This document shows, one piece after another, positions 1 through 8,982 of a DNA stretch of 64,000 nucleotides (positions are counted from its first letter, which is position 1; the number at the start of each line of letters is the position of its first letter). The stretch comes from CBDDKW01 sp965230425 (GTDB lineage Bacteria; Pseudomonadota; Gammaproteobacteria; UBA1113), in the NCBI GenBank assembly GCA_965230425.1, contig CBDDKW010000014.1, positions 1 through 64,000 of the forward strand, read 5' to 3'. Both the position numbers and the translations under genes were made by a program. Below the pieces are notes generated by a model. The model searched no databases. It saw only the letters and a list, made by a program, of their open reading frames with translations, and was not told the DNA's origin.

Positions 1-38
1 ACTTCTTAAAAGTGAGTAAAAAGCGCTATCAAGGATAA

Positions 39-201
39 ATACCCGTAATTTGCACTATTTTGGTTTTCTAGCTTGTGCTTTTTCACCAGGCAAGTCGTTT
101 TAATTTTGCCAATAGTCTCGCTATTACCTGCAATTAAAACGACTTGCCTGATAAAAAAATCCCTGCCCTATAAAATCTAAAATAGTACAGATTACGGGTA
201 T
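39..201. repeat. Long imperfect inverted-repeat element (MITE-like)
   Basis: Outer arms at 39-67 and 173-201 match as inverted repeats with a few mismatches (both ends read ATACCCGTAAT outward-in). Inner arms at 87-105 and 132-150 are a perfect 19-bp inverted repeat, CAGGCAAGTCGTTTTAATT against its complement. The whole forms a two-tier hairpin of about 163 bp with no coding potential, just upstream of rimI. It resembles a miniature non-autonomous element. No second copy is visible in the window, so the mobile nature is inference. Confidence 0.6.
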
Positions 202-263
202 GAGCGCAAGCTACATGAGCAAATGAACCTTGTAAAATGCTAAAAAATTGGTAATTGCAAATT

Positions 264-713
264 ATGACAAAACCATTAAACACTCGCCTAATGCAACCCC
301 CAGACATACCTGCAGTCTACACCATAGAATCACAGGTCTACGATCACCCCTGGACTGAAGCCATCTTCCATGACTGTTTAAGCGTAGATTACCAATGCTG
401 GGTTGTAGAACACGACCAGCAGGTAATCGCCTACTTAATTTATTCTATAGTTCTAGATGAATGCCATTTACTTAATATTGCCGTGCATCCAGATTATCAT
501 AATCAAGGTTATGGCAAAGCGCTGATGCAGTTTCTGCTCACACAAGCCAAACAAGCAAATGCAGCCTATATCTATTTAGAGGTACGCATAACCAGCCGTG
601 TGGCGATAGAATTATATAAAAAATTTGGTTTTCGCCTTGTCGGTAAACGTAAAAAATACTACAAAACCAAGCAAGGCCATGAAGATGCATTAGTTTTCTG
701 CTGCGAACTATAA
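264..713 (+). CDS. rimI: Ribosomal protein S18 alanine N-acetyltransferase RimI
   Basis: GNAT-fold acetyltransferase expected to use acetyl-CoA to acetylate the N-terminal alanine of ribosomal protein S18. At 149 residues it has the usual RimI length. The N-terminal part (PAVYTIESQVYDHPW) follows the RimI pattern. The acetyl-CoA-binding motif A is seen in NIAVHPDYHNQGYGKALM, followed by LEVRITSRVAIELYKKFGF, which matches the family's LEVR-S-N-A-A-LY-GF block, and ends with the KYY-T-GHEDALVF tail. An in-frame TTG lies three codons upstream at 255, but the ATG at 264 fits the family length better; no clear Shine-Dalgarno sequence precedes either. The gene stands alone between the inverted-repeat element and prfC. 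Confidence 0.88.
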   Translation: MTKPLNTRLMQPPDIPAVYTIESQVYDHPWTEAIFHDCLSVDYQCWVVEHDQQVIAYLIYSIVLDECHLLNIAVHPDYHNQGYGKALMQFLLTQAKQANAAYIYLEVRITSRVAIELYKKFGFRLVGKRKKYYKTKQGHEDALVFCCEL

Positions 714-922
714 TCTTAGGACTGTGAGTTAGTGGCAAAAACTGGCAAAGTGCGCATGAAACTGTCATAATTCGTTTTCTATACCCATAGCGTCTCATGG
801 CTTAAGTGATTGAAGAAGTCATCACTTGTTAGTATAAGCCGTGGATGATGGATAGCTAGATAAAAAGATTCCATTATAGTTTCTATATATCATGGCCTAA
901 CAACGATATTTTTAAGAGAATA

Positions 923-2509
923 ATGACCACACATAGTGAAGAAGTAAACAAACGTCGTACTTTTGCCATAATTTCTCACCCAGATGCGGGTAAAACCACA
1001 CTGACTGAGAAATTACTGTTATTTGGTGGTGCGATTCAGCTAGCCGGTACCGTTAAAGGCCGTAAAGCAGAGCGGCATGCCACTTCCGATTGGATGGAGT
1101 TAGAAAAGAAACGTGGTATTTCTGTGACTACCTCGGTGATGCAATTTCCCTATAAAGATAAAATTGTCAATTTACTGGATACACCAGGTCATGGTGATTT
1201 TTCCGAAGATACTTATCGTACGCTCACTGCTGTGGATTCAGCCCTCATGGTTATTGATGCTGTGAAAGGTGTTGAAGAACGTACCATTAAGCTATTAGAA
1301 GTCTGTCGTTTGCGTAATACGCCGATTATGACCTTTATTAATAAATTAGATCGCGAAAGCCAAGAACCTATTGATTTACTGGATGAGATTGAAGAGGTCT
1401 TGAAGATAGAGTGCGCTCCTATCACATGGCCGATTGGTATGGGGCGTGCTTTTCAAGGTATTTATCATTTACTCGAAGATAAAGTCTATATATACCAAGC
1501 AGGGCAGGGTGATAAGGTCCAGCAAGGTGAAGTCATTGAAGGCATCAATAATCCTGAGTTTGACAAACGATTTCCTGATATTGCCGCGGAATTTCGTGAT
1601 GATATAGAGTTAGTCAAAGGCGCTAGTCATGAATTTGATTTACAAGCATATTTAGCGGGTAAACAAACACCTGTATTCTTTGGTTCAGGGATCAATAATT
1701 TTGGTGTGAGAGAGTTACTCAATGCCTTTGTTGAATATTCCCCAGCACCTCAAGAGCGAGCAACTACCAGTCGCCATGTGACTGCTGAGGAAGAAAAATT
1801 TACTGGCTTTGTGTTTAAAATCCAAGCCAATATGGATCCTTCACATCGCGACCGTATTGCTTTCTTACGTGTTTGTTCCGGGCAGTATACCAATGGTATG
1901 AAAGTTAAACATACGCGCTTAGGCCGCACTATGCAGTTACGTAATGCCTTAACGTTTATGGCCGGTGATCGTGCCCATGTAGATGAAGCTTGGCCGGGCG
2001 ATATTATCGGCATTCATAACCACGGTACAATGCAAATCGGTGATACCTTAACCATGAGCGAAGATTTACAATTTACTGGTATTCCATATTTCGCCCCTGA
2101 ATTATTTCGACGTGTGCAATTACGCGATCCGTTAAAGTTAAAAGCCCTGCAAAAAGGCTTGATAGAATTAGCCGAAGAAGGTGCCACACAAGTGTTTCGT
2201 CCTTTATCTAATAATGAATTGATTGTTGGTGCTGTGGGTATCTTACAATTTGATGTGGTTGTGCATCGATTACAGTATGAATACAATGTAGATTGCAGCT
2301 ATGAAAATGTTGCCGTTGCTACTGCGCGTTGGATTAAGTGTGATGATCATAAAATGTTGGCTGATTTTAAAAAGAAACTCAATGCTAATTTAGCTTTGGA
2401 TGGGGGTGATAATTTAACTTATATTGCCCCCACCATGGTGAATCTTTCACTGACCATGGAACGCTGGCCAGACATAGAATTCATGAAAACTCGCGAGCAT
2501 CATAGTTGA
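923..2509 (+). CDS. prfC: Peptide chain release factor 3 (RF3)
   Basis: Translational GTPase that removes RF1/RF2 from the ribosome after peptide release. Its 528 residues match the E. coli length of 529. The G1 loop HPDAGKTT is at residues 19-26, G3 is DTPGHGDFSEDT and G4 is NKLDRE. The ISVTTSVMQF switch I segment and the RF3-specific C-terminal half, including GAVGILQFDVVVHRL, are present. The start ATG is preceded by an AAGAGA-type ribosome binding site. A perfect 9-bp hairpin begins on the stop codon. The 209 bp separating it from rimI suggests its own promoter. Confidence 0.97.
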   Translation: MTTHSEEVNKRRTFAIISHPDAGKTTLTEKLLLFGGAIQLAGTVKGRKAERHATSDWMELEKKRGISVTTSVMQFPYKDKIVNLLDTPGHGDFSEDTYRTLTAVDSALMVIDAVKGVEERTIKLLEVCRLRNTPIMTFINKLDRESQEPIDLLDEIEEVLKIECAPITWPIGMGRAFQGIYHLLEDKVYIYQAGQGDKVQQGEVIEGINNPEFDKRFPDIAAEFRDDIELVKGASHEFDLQAYLAGKQTPVFFGSGINNFGVRELLNAFVEYSPAPQERATTSRHVTAEEEKFTGFVFKIQANMDPSHRDRIAFLRVCSGQYTNGMKVKHTRLGRTMQLRNALTFMAGDRAHVDEAWPGDIIGIHNHGTMQIGDTLTMSEDLQFTGIPYFAPELFRRVQLRDPLKLKALQKGLIELAEEGATQVFRPLSNNELIVGAVGILQFDVVVHRLQYEYNVDCSYENVAVATARWIKCDDHKMLADFKKKLNANLALDGGDNLTYIAPTMVNLSLTMERWPDIEFMKTREHHS

Positions 2510-2528
2510 CAACAAGGCGTTGTTGTCA
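2507..2528 (+). other. Hairpin overlapping the prfC stop codon
   Basis: TGACAACAA at 2507-2515 pairs perfectly with TTGTTGTCA at 2520-2528 around a GGCG loop. The first arm includes the prfC stop codon. There is no T-run after it, so it is not a standard Rho-independent terminator; it could protect the mRNA 3' end or be an incidental palindrome. Confidence 0.5.
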
Positions 2529-2582
2529 TATTGAGTGTAATGATAAATTCTATCGCTGTCATTTCGAGCCTGAGGGATCGGC

Positions 2583-3791
2583 TCAAATATTAACATAAGA
2601 AGCCTCATAACAGTAAGTATTAATCTGTTTAATAGATTGTATAAAGTCGGCTTTATACAATCGCAACCTCTGTCCATGTTTACATACTGCATCACATGCT
2701 AAAGTGATGACAGATAATACATTCCTATGTCGAATAGTATTTGCTTGATAATGCCTACTTTGATTATTTTTTCGCAAAGCCAAACTAATAAGCCAGCATA
2801 ACAATGTGGCTATCGCAGCAATCAGTAAAAGCATAGCTAATCTTACTGGATTACGTGTTCCTGAAAATTTTAGACCAAAACCATATTTAGGATCTTTTAT
2901 GTCACGAAACTCTTCTTCAATTTCCATTCTTTTCTGATACAATTTAATTACTTTTTGGCCATTACATTGCTCAGGCGGTAATGATGTAATTATCAAAAAA
3001 GGTTCTCGATGGCTTTTAGAGTGTGCTTTACTTACTGCTTGTTGGCAGGACTTCTTGTCATAGGCATTTAAGCGTTTTCTTCCTTTGATTTTCCCTTTAT
3101 ACAAATACATATGGCTCTCTATCTGCTTGCTTTTAGGAAATAATACCTTGCCTATATATTGGACTTTGGCATTGGCTTCATTGTATAACTCATAGGTATT
3201 CCCCCATGTCTGTGTGCGCGAATCATAAAAATTATTATTATTTCTTACACGTCCTAAATAGTGCCATCCCATTGATTCAACTTTTTTAAACCAAGGGGTT
3301 CTAAATCCTGCATCTGTAATAATTAATGGGCAACAATGTTCAGGAAGCACCGCTTTTAATGTGTCTAAAAAGCGATTGTGAATATCGTTGTTTTTTTCTT
3401 TTACTCGTGGGTGCACTTCTTCATAAATCGTTAGGGAACGACCCTCGGCATTAACACTAGCGCGTAAACAATAGTTGTCATGGCTAGAGGTAGTACTCCA
3501 ATCTACGCTAATCGATGGGTTCATCAAACCAGATAATATGATACGCGCTCTTGCTTTATAAATCTCTGGAATATGCGCATGAATTTTCTTATTGCCAATC
3601 AACCGGTCTAACTTACGAATGCCATTTTTATTTGTACAATCACCCTTCACATGTTTACCTAGTTGACTGATATTTAATCGTTTACACCGAATAAGGCTGT
3701 CGGCTGCATTGACTAAGGCTATGAGTCTTTTTAAATGGAAATCGGGTAGTGCTTTTCTCAATAATTTCTGTAACAATACAGGTGCGTGCAT
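2583..3791 (-). CDS. IS10-like transposase (IS4 family, DDE)
   Basis: Cut-and-paste transposase of 402 residues, the same length as the IS10 transposase. The DDE residues can be placed by motif: D97 in SVDWSTT, D160 in IITDAGFRTPWF and E292 in KRMEIEEEFRDIK, the last being the YREK-like signature region of the family. The reading frame is intact. The start ATG has a strong AAGGAGG ribosome binding site (complement of 3797-3803), which is unusual for IS10, where translation is weak. The stop codon overlaps the left terminal inverted repeat. Because the gene is uninterrupted and the target duplication is perfect, the insertion looks recent. Confidence 0.95.
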   Translation of the reverse strand: MHAPVLLQKLLRKALPDFHLKRLIALVNAADSLIRCKRLNISQLGKHVKGDCTNKNGIRKLDRLIGNKKIHAHIPEIYKARARIILSGLMNPSISVDWSTTSSHDNYCLRASVNAEGRSLTIYEEVHPRVKEKNNDIHNRFLDTLKAVLPEHCCPLIITDAGFRTPWFKKVESMGWHYLGRVRNNNNFYDSRTQTWGNTYELYNEANAKVQYIGKVLFPKSKQIESHMYLYKGKIKGRKRLNAYDKKSCQQAVSKAHSKSHREPFLIITSLPPEQCNGQKVIKLYQKRMEIEEEFRDIKDPKYGFGLKFSGTRNPVRLAMLLLIAAIATLLCWLISLALRKNNQSRHYQANTIRHRNVLSVITLACDAVCKHGQRLRLYKADFIQSIKQINTYCYEASYVNI

Positions 3792-3829
3792 GAGTGCCTC
3801 CTTAAATCGTTTTTGTGGTGAAAACAGAT

Positions 3830-3858
3830 ATTTGATCAGAGTCGCTCATGCATGTCAA
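3830..3858 (-). promoter_or_regulatory. Predicted transposase promoter overlapping a Dam site
   Basis: On the minus strand a perfect -35 box TTGACA (3858-3853) is followed after 17 bp by TCAAAT (3835-3830). The -10 box overlaps GATC at 3834-3837. The IS10 transposase promoter is likewise controlled by a Dam-methylated GATC at its -10 region, so hemimethylation-linked expression is a reasonable inference. Confidence 0.6.
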
Positions 3859-3942
3859 CAACAATCCCTTGATTATTAATCGGTTTCTTTGGGATTTTGA
3901 GCCGATACGTCAGATTTCGAGCGTAGCGAGAAATCCTAGTGT

Positions 3943-4067
3943 TGTCATTTCGAACGCAGTGAGAAATCCCCCAACGGTTTAGCCAACATGAACAAAGTCT
4001 TGTTACAGGCAGTCAAATCGGCAGGAGATTCTTCGCCGCGGCTAAAGCCACGGCTCTGAATGACAGC
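3943..4067. repeat. Dispersed intergenic repeat, family 1, copy 1
   Basis: About 125 bp beginning TGTCATTTCGAACGCAGTGA and ending in the inverted end GAATGACAGC. The inner blocks GGTTTAGC, AACATGAA, CAGGCAGTCAAA and CGGCAGGAGAT recur in the same order on the opposite strand at 36683-36800. Short terminal inverted repeats (GCTGTCATT type) and lack of coding potential suggest a MITE- or REP-like element. A truncated relative lies immediately upstream at 3914-3936, the split target of the IS10-like insertion. Confidence 0.65.
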
Positions 4068-4115
4068 ATTTTATCTAATGACAACATCTTGCAATATCAT
4101 TATCAAAATATCCCT

Positions 4116-5828
4116 TTACCCTACGGTAACTGACCGTCGAACTGGTGTCGGCGTTGCTGCAGCAATAATGTCTGCGTCTTTAATTTTACCCTCAATAATA
4201 TCTTGGGCTGAATGTTGTGGCACACTCTCTTCAATTATTGCTTTTGCTTCTTCAAGCTTTCCATCTGGATTTTCGCGCGTGAGTTTAGCTGCAAAGCTCA
4301 CAGGGTCAATTAAGTTTTCCTCATGCATTCTTATTGTTGTAATGAAAGGGAAGCGTTGTATGTGTTGACGAGCATCATCGCTGAGAGGCATTTTATTTAA
4401 TTGCTTATGCATGTCGCGACAAGCTTCAAAAGAATCAATACGTTCACGATTACGTTGACGTAGTTCAGCAGTACCAGGAGCAGTATATCTAAACAGTACA
4501 TAAGCTTGATCTATTGCCGTATTGACTCTATCAGTAAGTTCCCGACGTGTCGGTTTTAAACTTGAAATAGCTGAACCCAACTGGCTTTGTAGTTCAGGAC
4601 GTAATACTAATACCGTATTTATGGCATCTTTACCAGTTTTAATTACTTCAAGTTGTTGAGTTTGGGTGCGAATATTTTTTAATGCTTGCTGACCAAAGCG
4701 ACGCAACGGTTGGCTCTTATTAAATGATTCAGTTAACTCCCTAGGTGATTCTATATTTTGTCGATGCCAAGCAGCAATTTTTGTGAAAGTAATACGATCA
4801 TTATCGTCTGTTGAAAAATTTTTTAATAAACCATCTTGACTGTTTTTGAAATTTATATGTGTTTCTATAACAGCTAAATTCTTTTGCCTAAAGCGTTCTT
4901 CAGGGCTGTTGTTGTTACTATAAATCGAATATAAACCACCAATGGTCTTATTATTACCATAAGCATCTTTAACAATATTTCTGGCTTCGTCTCTAATAGT
5001 TTTGCCTCGAATAATTTCATTAAATAACATAGTTAGTTCATAAAGTTGGTCATTTTTTTTGTTGAGCGCTTCATCATCATTTTGATTCGATTGGCGTGAT
5101 AATTCTTCTACTTCTTTAGTAAGTTCATCAAGTTTTATTGCCATTTTGTCTATAGCATTGAGCAAGATGGTGAGTGCATTATCTCCGCTCTCATCTTTGT
5201 TAATGAATATGCAATAAAGTTGTCGGGGATCAGTAATATTAAGGTCATGGAAATCAGTTGCTGCGGTATCATAATCAAAAGGCTTTTCAGTGTTTTCAAG
5301 AAACATGGATTTAAATTTTTCATAGCGATGTAGAGCATCGATAATATACTCATTAGTCATACGTATCAGCGCATATTCTTTCTCTAGCGTGGCAAGGTCT
5401 GAATATGAACGTCTGAATTTAGGTAGTAATTGCTTTGCCTGCAGGGTCTTTTCTTGAGGGTCAGTTACTTGAGTTAATTCAGCATAACTCTTGCGTACAT
5501 CAACAACTGATTTAACCCCCTCTTGTACGGCTGTCATGCCTAAGCGTGGAATTTTACTTGTCGTTGTCCGCTTCCGATGCCGTCCTTTGAGAAGCAAGGG
5601 TGATCGTGGACGGCTAATTTCTATAGTTTCTTGATGTCGTCCTTTGGAATATAGAGATGTGCGCGAACGCTTGCTTTCCATTACTGCTGGATCATTTCTG
5701 CTTAGTTTATCTGCATGTTTTCCCCTGGAGCTATGTTTGCTTCCTTTTGATCTGTGTCTGGCTCTTACTATGGGCTTACTATTTTTGCCTAATAACCAAT
5801 TAACAATGTCTTTGAGTATTTCAAACAT
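4116..5828 (-). CDS. Hypothetical basic, helix-rich protein (possible effector)
   Basis: A 570-residue protein that I do not recognise. Residues 1-100 are very basic and low in complexity, with repeated (S/L)KGRH units (SKGRHQE, LKGRHRK) and many R/K/S residues, resembling a nucleic-acid-binding or nuclear-targeting tail. The remainder is rich in charged helical segments, with a likely coiled coil near residues 210-245 (LDELTKEVEELSRQ). No signal peptide or membrane segment is visible. It is isolated, transcribed toward the IS10-like element, and its 3' end abuts a dispersed repeat. A secreted effector is possible in this type of genome, but nothing in the sequence proves it. Confidence 0.7.
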   Translation of the reverse strand: MFEILKDIVNWLLGKNSKPIVRARHRSKGSKHSSRGKHADKLSRNDPAVMESKRSRTSLYSKGRHQETIEISRPRSPLLLKGRHRKRTTTSKIPRLGMTAVQEGVKSVVDVRKSYAELTQVTDPQEKTLQAKQLLPKFRRSYSDLATLEKEYALIRMTNEYIIDALHRYEKFKSMFLENTEKPFDYDTAATDFHDLNITDPRQLYCIFINKDESGDNALTILLNAIDKMAIKLDELTKEVEELSRQSNQNDDEALNKKNDQLYELTMLFNEIIRGKTIRDEARNIVKDAYGNNKTIGGLYSIYSNNNSPEERFRQKNLAVIETHINFKNSQDGLLKNFSTDDNDRITFTKIAAWHRQNIESPRELTESFNKSQPLRRFGQQALKNIRTQTQQLEVIKTGKDAINTVLVLRPELQSQLGSAISSLKPTRRELTDRVNTAIDQAYVLFRYTAPGTAELRQRNRERIDSFEACRDMHKQLNKMPLSDDARQHIQRFPFITTIRMHEENLIDPVSFAAKLTRENPDGKLEEAKAIIEESVPQHSAQDIIEGKIKDADIIAAATPTPVRRSVTVG

Positions 5829-6183
5829 CTTGTTGTCCCCTGTTATTTTTCTTATTAATAGGACATCTGCAGTCCAGGCGGTGAGATCACCGGGTCCTCG
5901 AATACCCTTACTAATCTGGGTATAACTAATGATGACAATAATCAGTTATTCAATTTCACTGCTCTTATCTATCTAGGCTATTGGCTTATCCACGCCATTG
6001 AGGTTTGTAGCAAATAGTCATTTTTGAGCACTTTGTACGGTTATTATTATCATCATAATCTCAAGATTAGAACATATTTTGGCCAGTTCAAGTTTTTTGC
6101 CGAAAAGGCTGTGTCAATCATGAAATATTGACTATAGTTAAGTGAATTACACAAAGTAAGATATTGATATACAACAGATTGGC
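5829..6183. other. Divergent intergenic region
   Basis: This 355-bp non-coding stretch lies between the oppositely oriented 570-residue gene and the DUF2339 gene, so it should hold both promoters. It contains a tight dyad CGGTGA-GA-TCACCG at 5879-5892 and another inverted repeat ATACCC/GGGTAT at 5902-5923, which could be operator sites or weak hairpins. I see no convincing -35/-10 pair and no RNA gene. Confidence 0.4.
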
Positions 6184-8982
6184 ATGGAAGCAGCACCGAT
6201 TATAGCGATACAATCTTTAGTCAGCCTGTCTTGGTGGCTATTGATCCAATTTGGCACAATAATCGCCTTTATTGTGCTGTTTGTTCTATGGTGGAAAACC
6301 CGCAAGCAAGTGCACACATTAGAGCAATCCTGTGTTCGTCTAAGTAAGCTGATTGCGCAGCAACGTAACACCACCACCAGCCCTGATTATAACCCAGCTT
6401 CCTTGAGTTTTGCGGCCACCAATGTGCAGACCGTTAATGAAATGAAGCTCGCTAATCGACAAGAGGAGGTTGAGCAGCAGGTACCGCAGCAGGCAGAGCA
6501 AGCAGCAGAACCATCTACTCCAGCAACCGGCTGGCAAACTACGGATGTGCAAGCAGAATTGCAAGAATGGGCAAGCTCACTTAGCAATCGTTTTAAAAAC
6601 AGCGATAATCCTGCAATCAACATGCTGAAGCGCTTCTTTACCCGTAGTAATTGGGTAGCTAAGGTCGGCATTATCATCTTATTTTTTGGTTGTACCTTCC
6701 TGATAAAATATGCATCTCAACATAATTATTTGCCTATTGAATTTCGCTTAGTGGCAACAGCTATTTTTGGCATAATATTGCTAGGGTTAGGTTGGCGTAT
6801 GCGTCATAAGGCCAGACATGCTACCTTCGCGGTGATACTACAGGGCGGTGGTATCGGTATTTTCTATTTGGTGGTGTTTGCTGCTTTTCGGCTATATGCG
6901 GTGATGCCTGCAACTGCAGCGCTTAGCTTTTTAGTGATTGCAGTGGCGGGGACGATTGCCTTGGCATTACTACAAAATGCTCGGGCATTGGCGGTGTTAG
7001 GCACATGTGGTGGTTTTCTTGCGCCATTTTTAATTTCCACCGGAGCTGGAAACTATATTGCCTTATTTAGTTATTACTTGATTCTTAATGGGGCTATCTT
7101 ATCTATTGCATGGTTTAAAGCTTGGCGCCTATTAAATTTATTGGGTTTTGTGTTTACCTTTGTTCTGACAGGTCTTTGGTCTGTTGCTGCATTTCAATCG
7201 TCACAGCTTATTGGTGCTGAAATTTTTCTTGGTTTATTTATTTTAATTTATGTATTTATTTCTATTTTTTATGCCTATCGACAACAACCCAAATTAAAGC
7301 ATTATCTTGATGGGACTTTGATTTTCGGTGTGCCCTTATTAGCTTTTAGCATTCAAATTGTTTTGTTAAATTATGCTGCCCACAGTATTGCGATTAGCGC
7401 ACTGGTTTTGGGGGTATTCTATATTCTTTTAGCAAAGGGCTTATTAAATTATTCACGTGAGCATTTTTTAGTATTATCGCAGGCTTATTTTGCTATCGCT
7501 ATTATCTTTGCCACTATCGCTATTCCCTTAGCCTTTGATGCCCATTGGGCAGGTACCTTTTGGGCCTTAGAATCAGCCGGAATTTTATGGTTATGCTTAA
7601 AGCAGCAACGCTTGTTTGGACGTCTGTTTGCCTATGCCTTGCAAGTTGGGGCAGGTTTATTATTTTTACTCGATTTACCCAGTATTAGCCAAGCGCACTT
7701 ATTCTTAAATGCACAATTTTTGGGGGCTGTGGTATTGAGTATCGCTGGACTTACCTCAGCTTATTTACTTTATCATTTTAGAAATACTAAACCCTGGGAA
7801 AAGACTATGGGTTCTTTCCTACTCTATTGGGGCTTAGCATGGTGGGTGGTGATTAGTTGTCATCAGTTACATTATTTCTTATTCCCACAGGTTGATGTAT
7901 CTATGCCGTGGCGTATTTTAATTGGTACTGATCGTGCTGTTTTTTATTATTGTTTACTCTGGTTCTTCTCTGGTAGTTCCTTAGGTTTAATTTATTTACA
8001 TAGGAAGCTCGCCTGGCAACAGGTATGTGAGTTGCCTTTATTACTATTGCCCATTCTCATTGTGTTGGGATTTAGTTTAAGCTTAGCCATACGTTTTAAT
8101 TATCATATTATTCCTTGGCTATTCAGTTTTGCCGTATGGTATTGGACCTTATATCAACAAGAACGACGGCCACAAAGTTATCTAGAAAATTTACATATTA
8201 TTTCCTTTGCCTTAGTGCTGTGGCAAGTAATTATCTATTGTGAACACTGGGTAGATTATTTTATTTCAGGCGCTAGTAGTTGGCACTTTATGTTATGGGG
8301 TTTATTGCCTGCAGCTAGTTTATTTTTATTACAACATGATGGCGAGAAACTGCGATGGCCTGTCATGGCTCACCAAAGGACATATCGTGGCAAGATAGGC
8401 TTATTATTAGTGACTGTAATATTAGCTTGGATCCTGTATAGCAGCTTAACACACTCAGCCGCCATGACACCATTACCGTATTTGCCTATTATCAATCCCT
8501 TAGATATTAGTGTGCTCATTGGTTTAGGTAGCATTATTTATTGGTTTAGCCATACGGACAATTTACGCTTCAGTGATATGACGGCACATTCACAACGTTT
8601 ATTGTATACCGCTGCCGCGGTAGTGGTATTTATTTGGCTGAATGCTGTACTTATTAGAACATTCCATCATTGGTTTGATGTGTCATTACACTTCCATGCG
8701 ATTTATCATTCACAAGTCTTGCAGATGGCACTTTCCATCTTCTGGGGCTTATTAGCCTTAGCATGTATGGTGATTGCCAGACAGCAGTCTTGGCGTACCA
8801 TTTGGATAATCGGTGCCATTTTAATTGCCATGGTTGTGGTTAAACTATTCTTTGTGGACTTAGCCAACCACGATCGTGTGGAGCGAATCATTTCATTTAT
8901 TGCAGTAGGTTTATTATTGTTGGTTATTGGTTATCTAGCGCCTATCCCACCCAAGCATAAAATAAAAGAAAATTTGCTATGA
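6184..8982 (+). CDS. DUF2339 polytopic membrane protein
   Basis: A 932-residue inner-membrane protein. One transmembrane segment lies near residues 14-40. It is followed by a cytoplasmic-type linker rich in Q, E and A (about 75-120). From about residue 150 onward there is a long run of twenty or more hydrophobic helices, including the conserved-looking KVGIIILFFGCTFLIKYA. This organisation is that of DUF2339 predicted membrane proteins, whose biochemical role is unknown. The stop overlaps the start of the downstream DUF3999 gene by 4 bp (ATGA), so the two are translationally coupled. DUF2339-DUF3999 pairs are known as neighbours in other gammaproteobacteria, which suggests one complex, perhaps acting at the envelope. 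Confidence 0.85.
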   Translation: MEAAPIIAIQSLVSLSWWLLIQFGTIIAFIVLFVLWWKTRKQVHTLEQSCVRLSKLIAQQRNTTTSPDYNPASLSFAATNVQTVNEMKLANRQEEVEQQVPQQAEQAAEPSTPATGWQTTDVQAELQEWASSLSNRFKNSDNPAINMLKRFFTRSNWVAKVGIIILFFGCTFLIKYASQHNYLPIEFRLVATAIFGIILLGLGWRMRHKARHATFAVILQGGGIGIFYLVVFAAFRLYAVMPATAALSFLVIAVAGTIALALLQNARALAVLGTCGGFLAPFLISTGAGNYIALFSYYLILNGAILSIAWFKAWRLLNLLGFVFTFVLTGLWSVAAFQSSQLIGAEIFLGLFILIYVFISIFYAYRQQPKLKHYLDGTLIFGVPLLAFSIQIVLLNYAAHSIAISALVLGVFYILLAKGLLNYSREHFLVLSQAYFAIAIIFATIAIPLAFDAHWAGTFWALESAGILWLCLKQQRLFGRLFAYALQVGAGLLFLLDLPSISQAHLFLNAQFLGAVVLSIAGLTSAYLLYHFRNTKPWEKTMGSFLLYWGLAWWVVISCHQLHYFLFPQVDVSMPWRILIGTDRAVFYYCLLWFFSGSSLGLIYLHRKLAWQQVCELPLLLLPILIVLGFSLSLAIRFNYHIIPWLFSFAVWYWTLYQQERRPQSYLENLHIISFALVLWQVIIYCEHWVDYFISGASSWHFMLWGLLPAASLFLLQHDGEKLRWPVMAHQRTYRGKIGLLLVTVILAWILYSSLTHSAAMTPLPYLPIINPLDISVLIGLGSIIYWFSHTDNLRFSDMTAHSQRLLYTAAAVVVFIWLNAVLIRTFHHWFDVSLHFHAIYHSQVLQMALSIFWGLLALACMVIARQQSWRTIWIIGAILIAMVVVKLFFVDLANHDRVERIISFIAVGLLLLVIGYLAPIPPKHKIKENLL

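Larger units (their letters stand above)
2570..3913 (-). mobile_element. Complete IS10-like insertion sequence (IS4 family)
   Basis: The element spans 1344 bp with terminal inverted repeats CTGAGGGATCGGCTCAAA (left) and CTGACGTATCGGCTCAAA (right, read inward), 15 of 18 identical and starting with the CTGA of IS10 ends. It is flanked by a perfect 9-bp direct repeat ATTTCGAGC at 2561-2569 and 3914-3922, the duplication length of IS10. It holds one intact transposase gene. The left, transposase-distal end contains a GATC (2576-2579), like the Dam-sensitive inside end of IS10. The insertion split a dispersed repeat reading TGTCATTTCGAGCG. Confidence 0.93.

Noticed and set aside
538..798. Minus-strand open frame overlapping rimI
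   Set aside because: It is a shadow of rimI with no conserved features.
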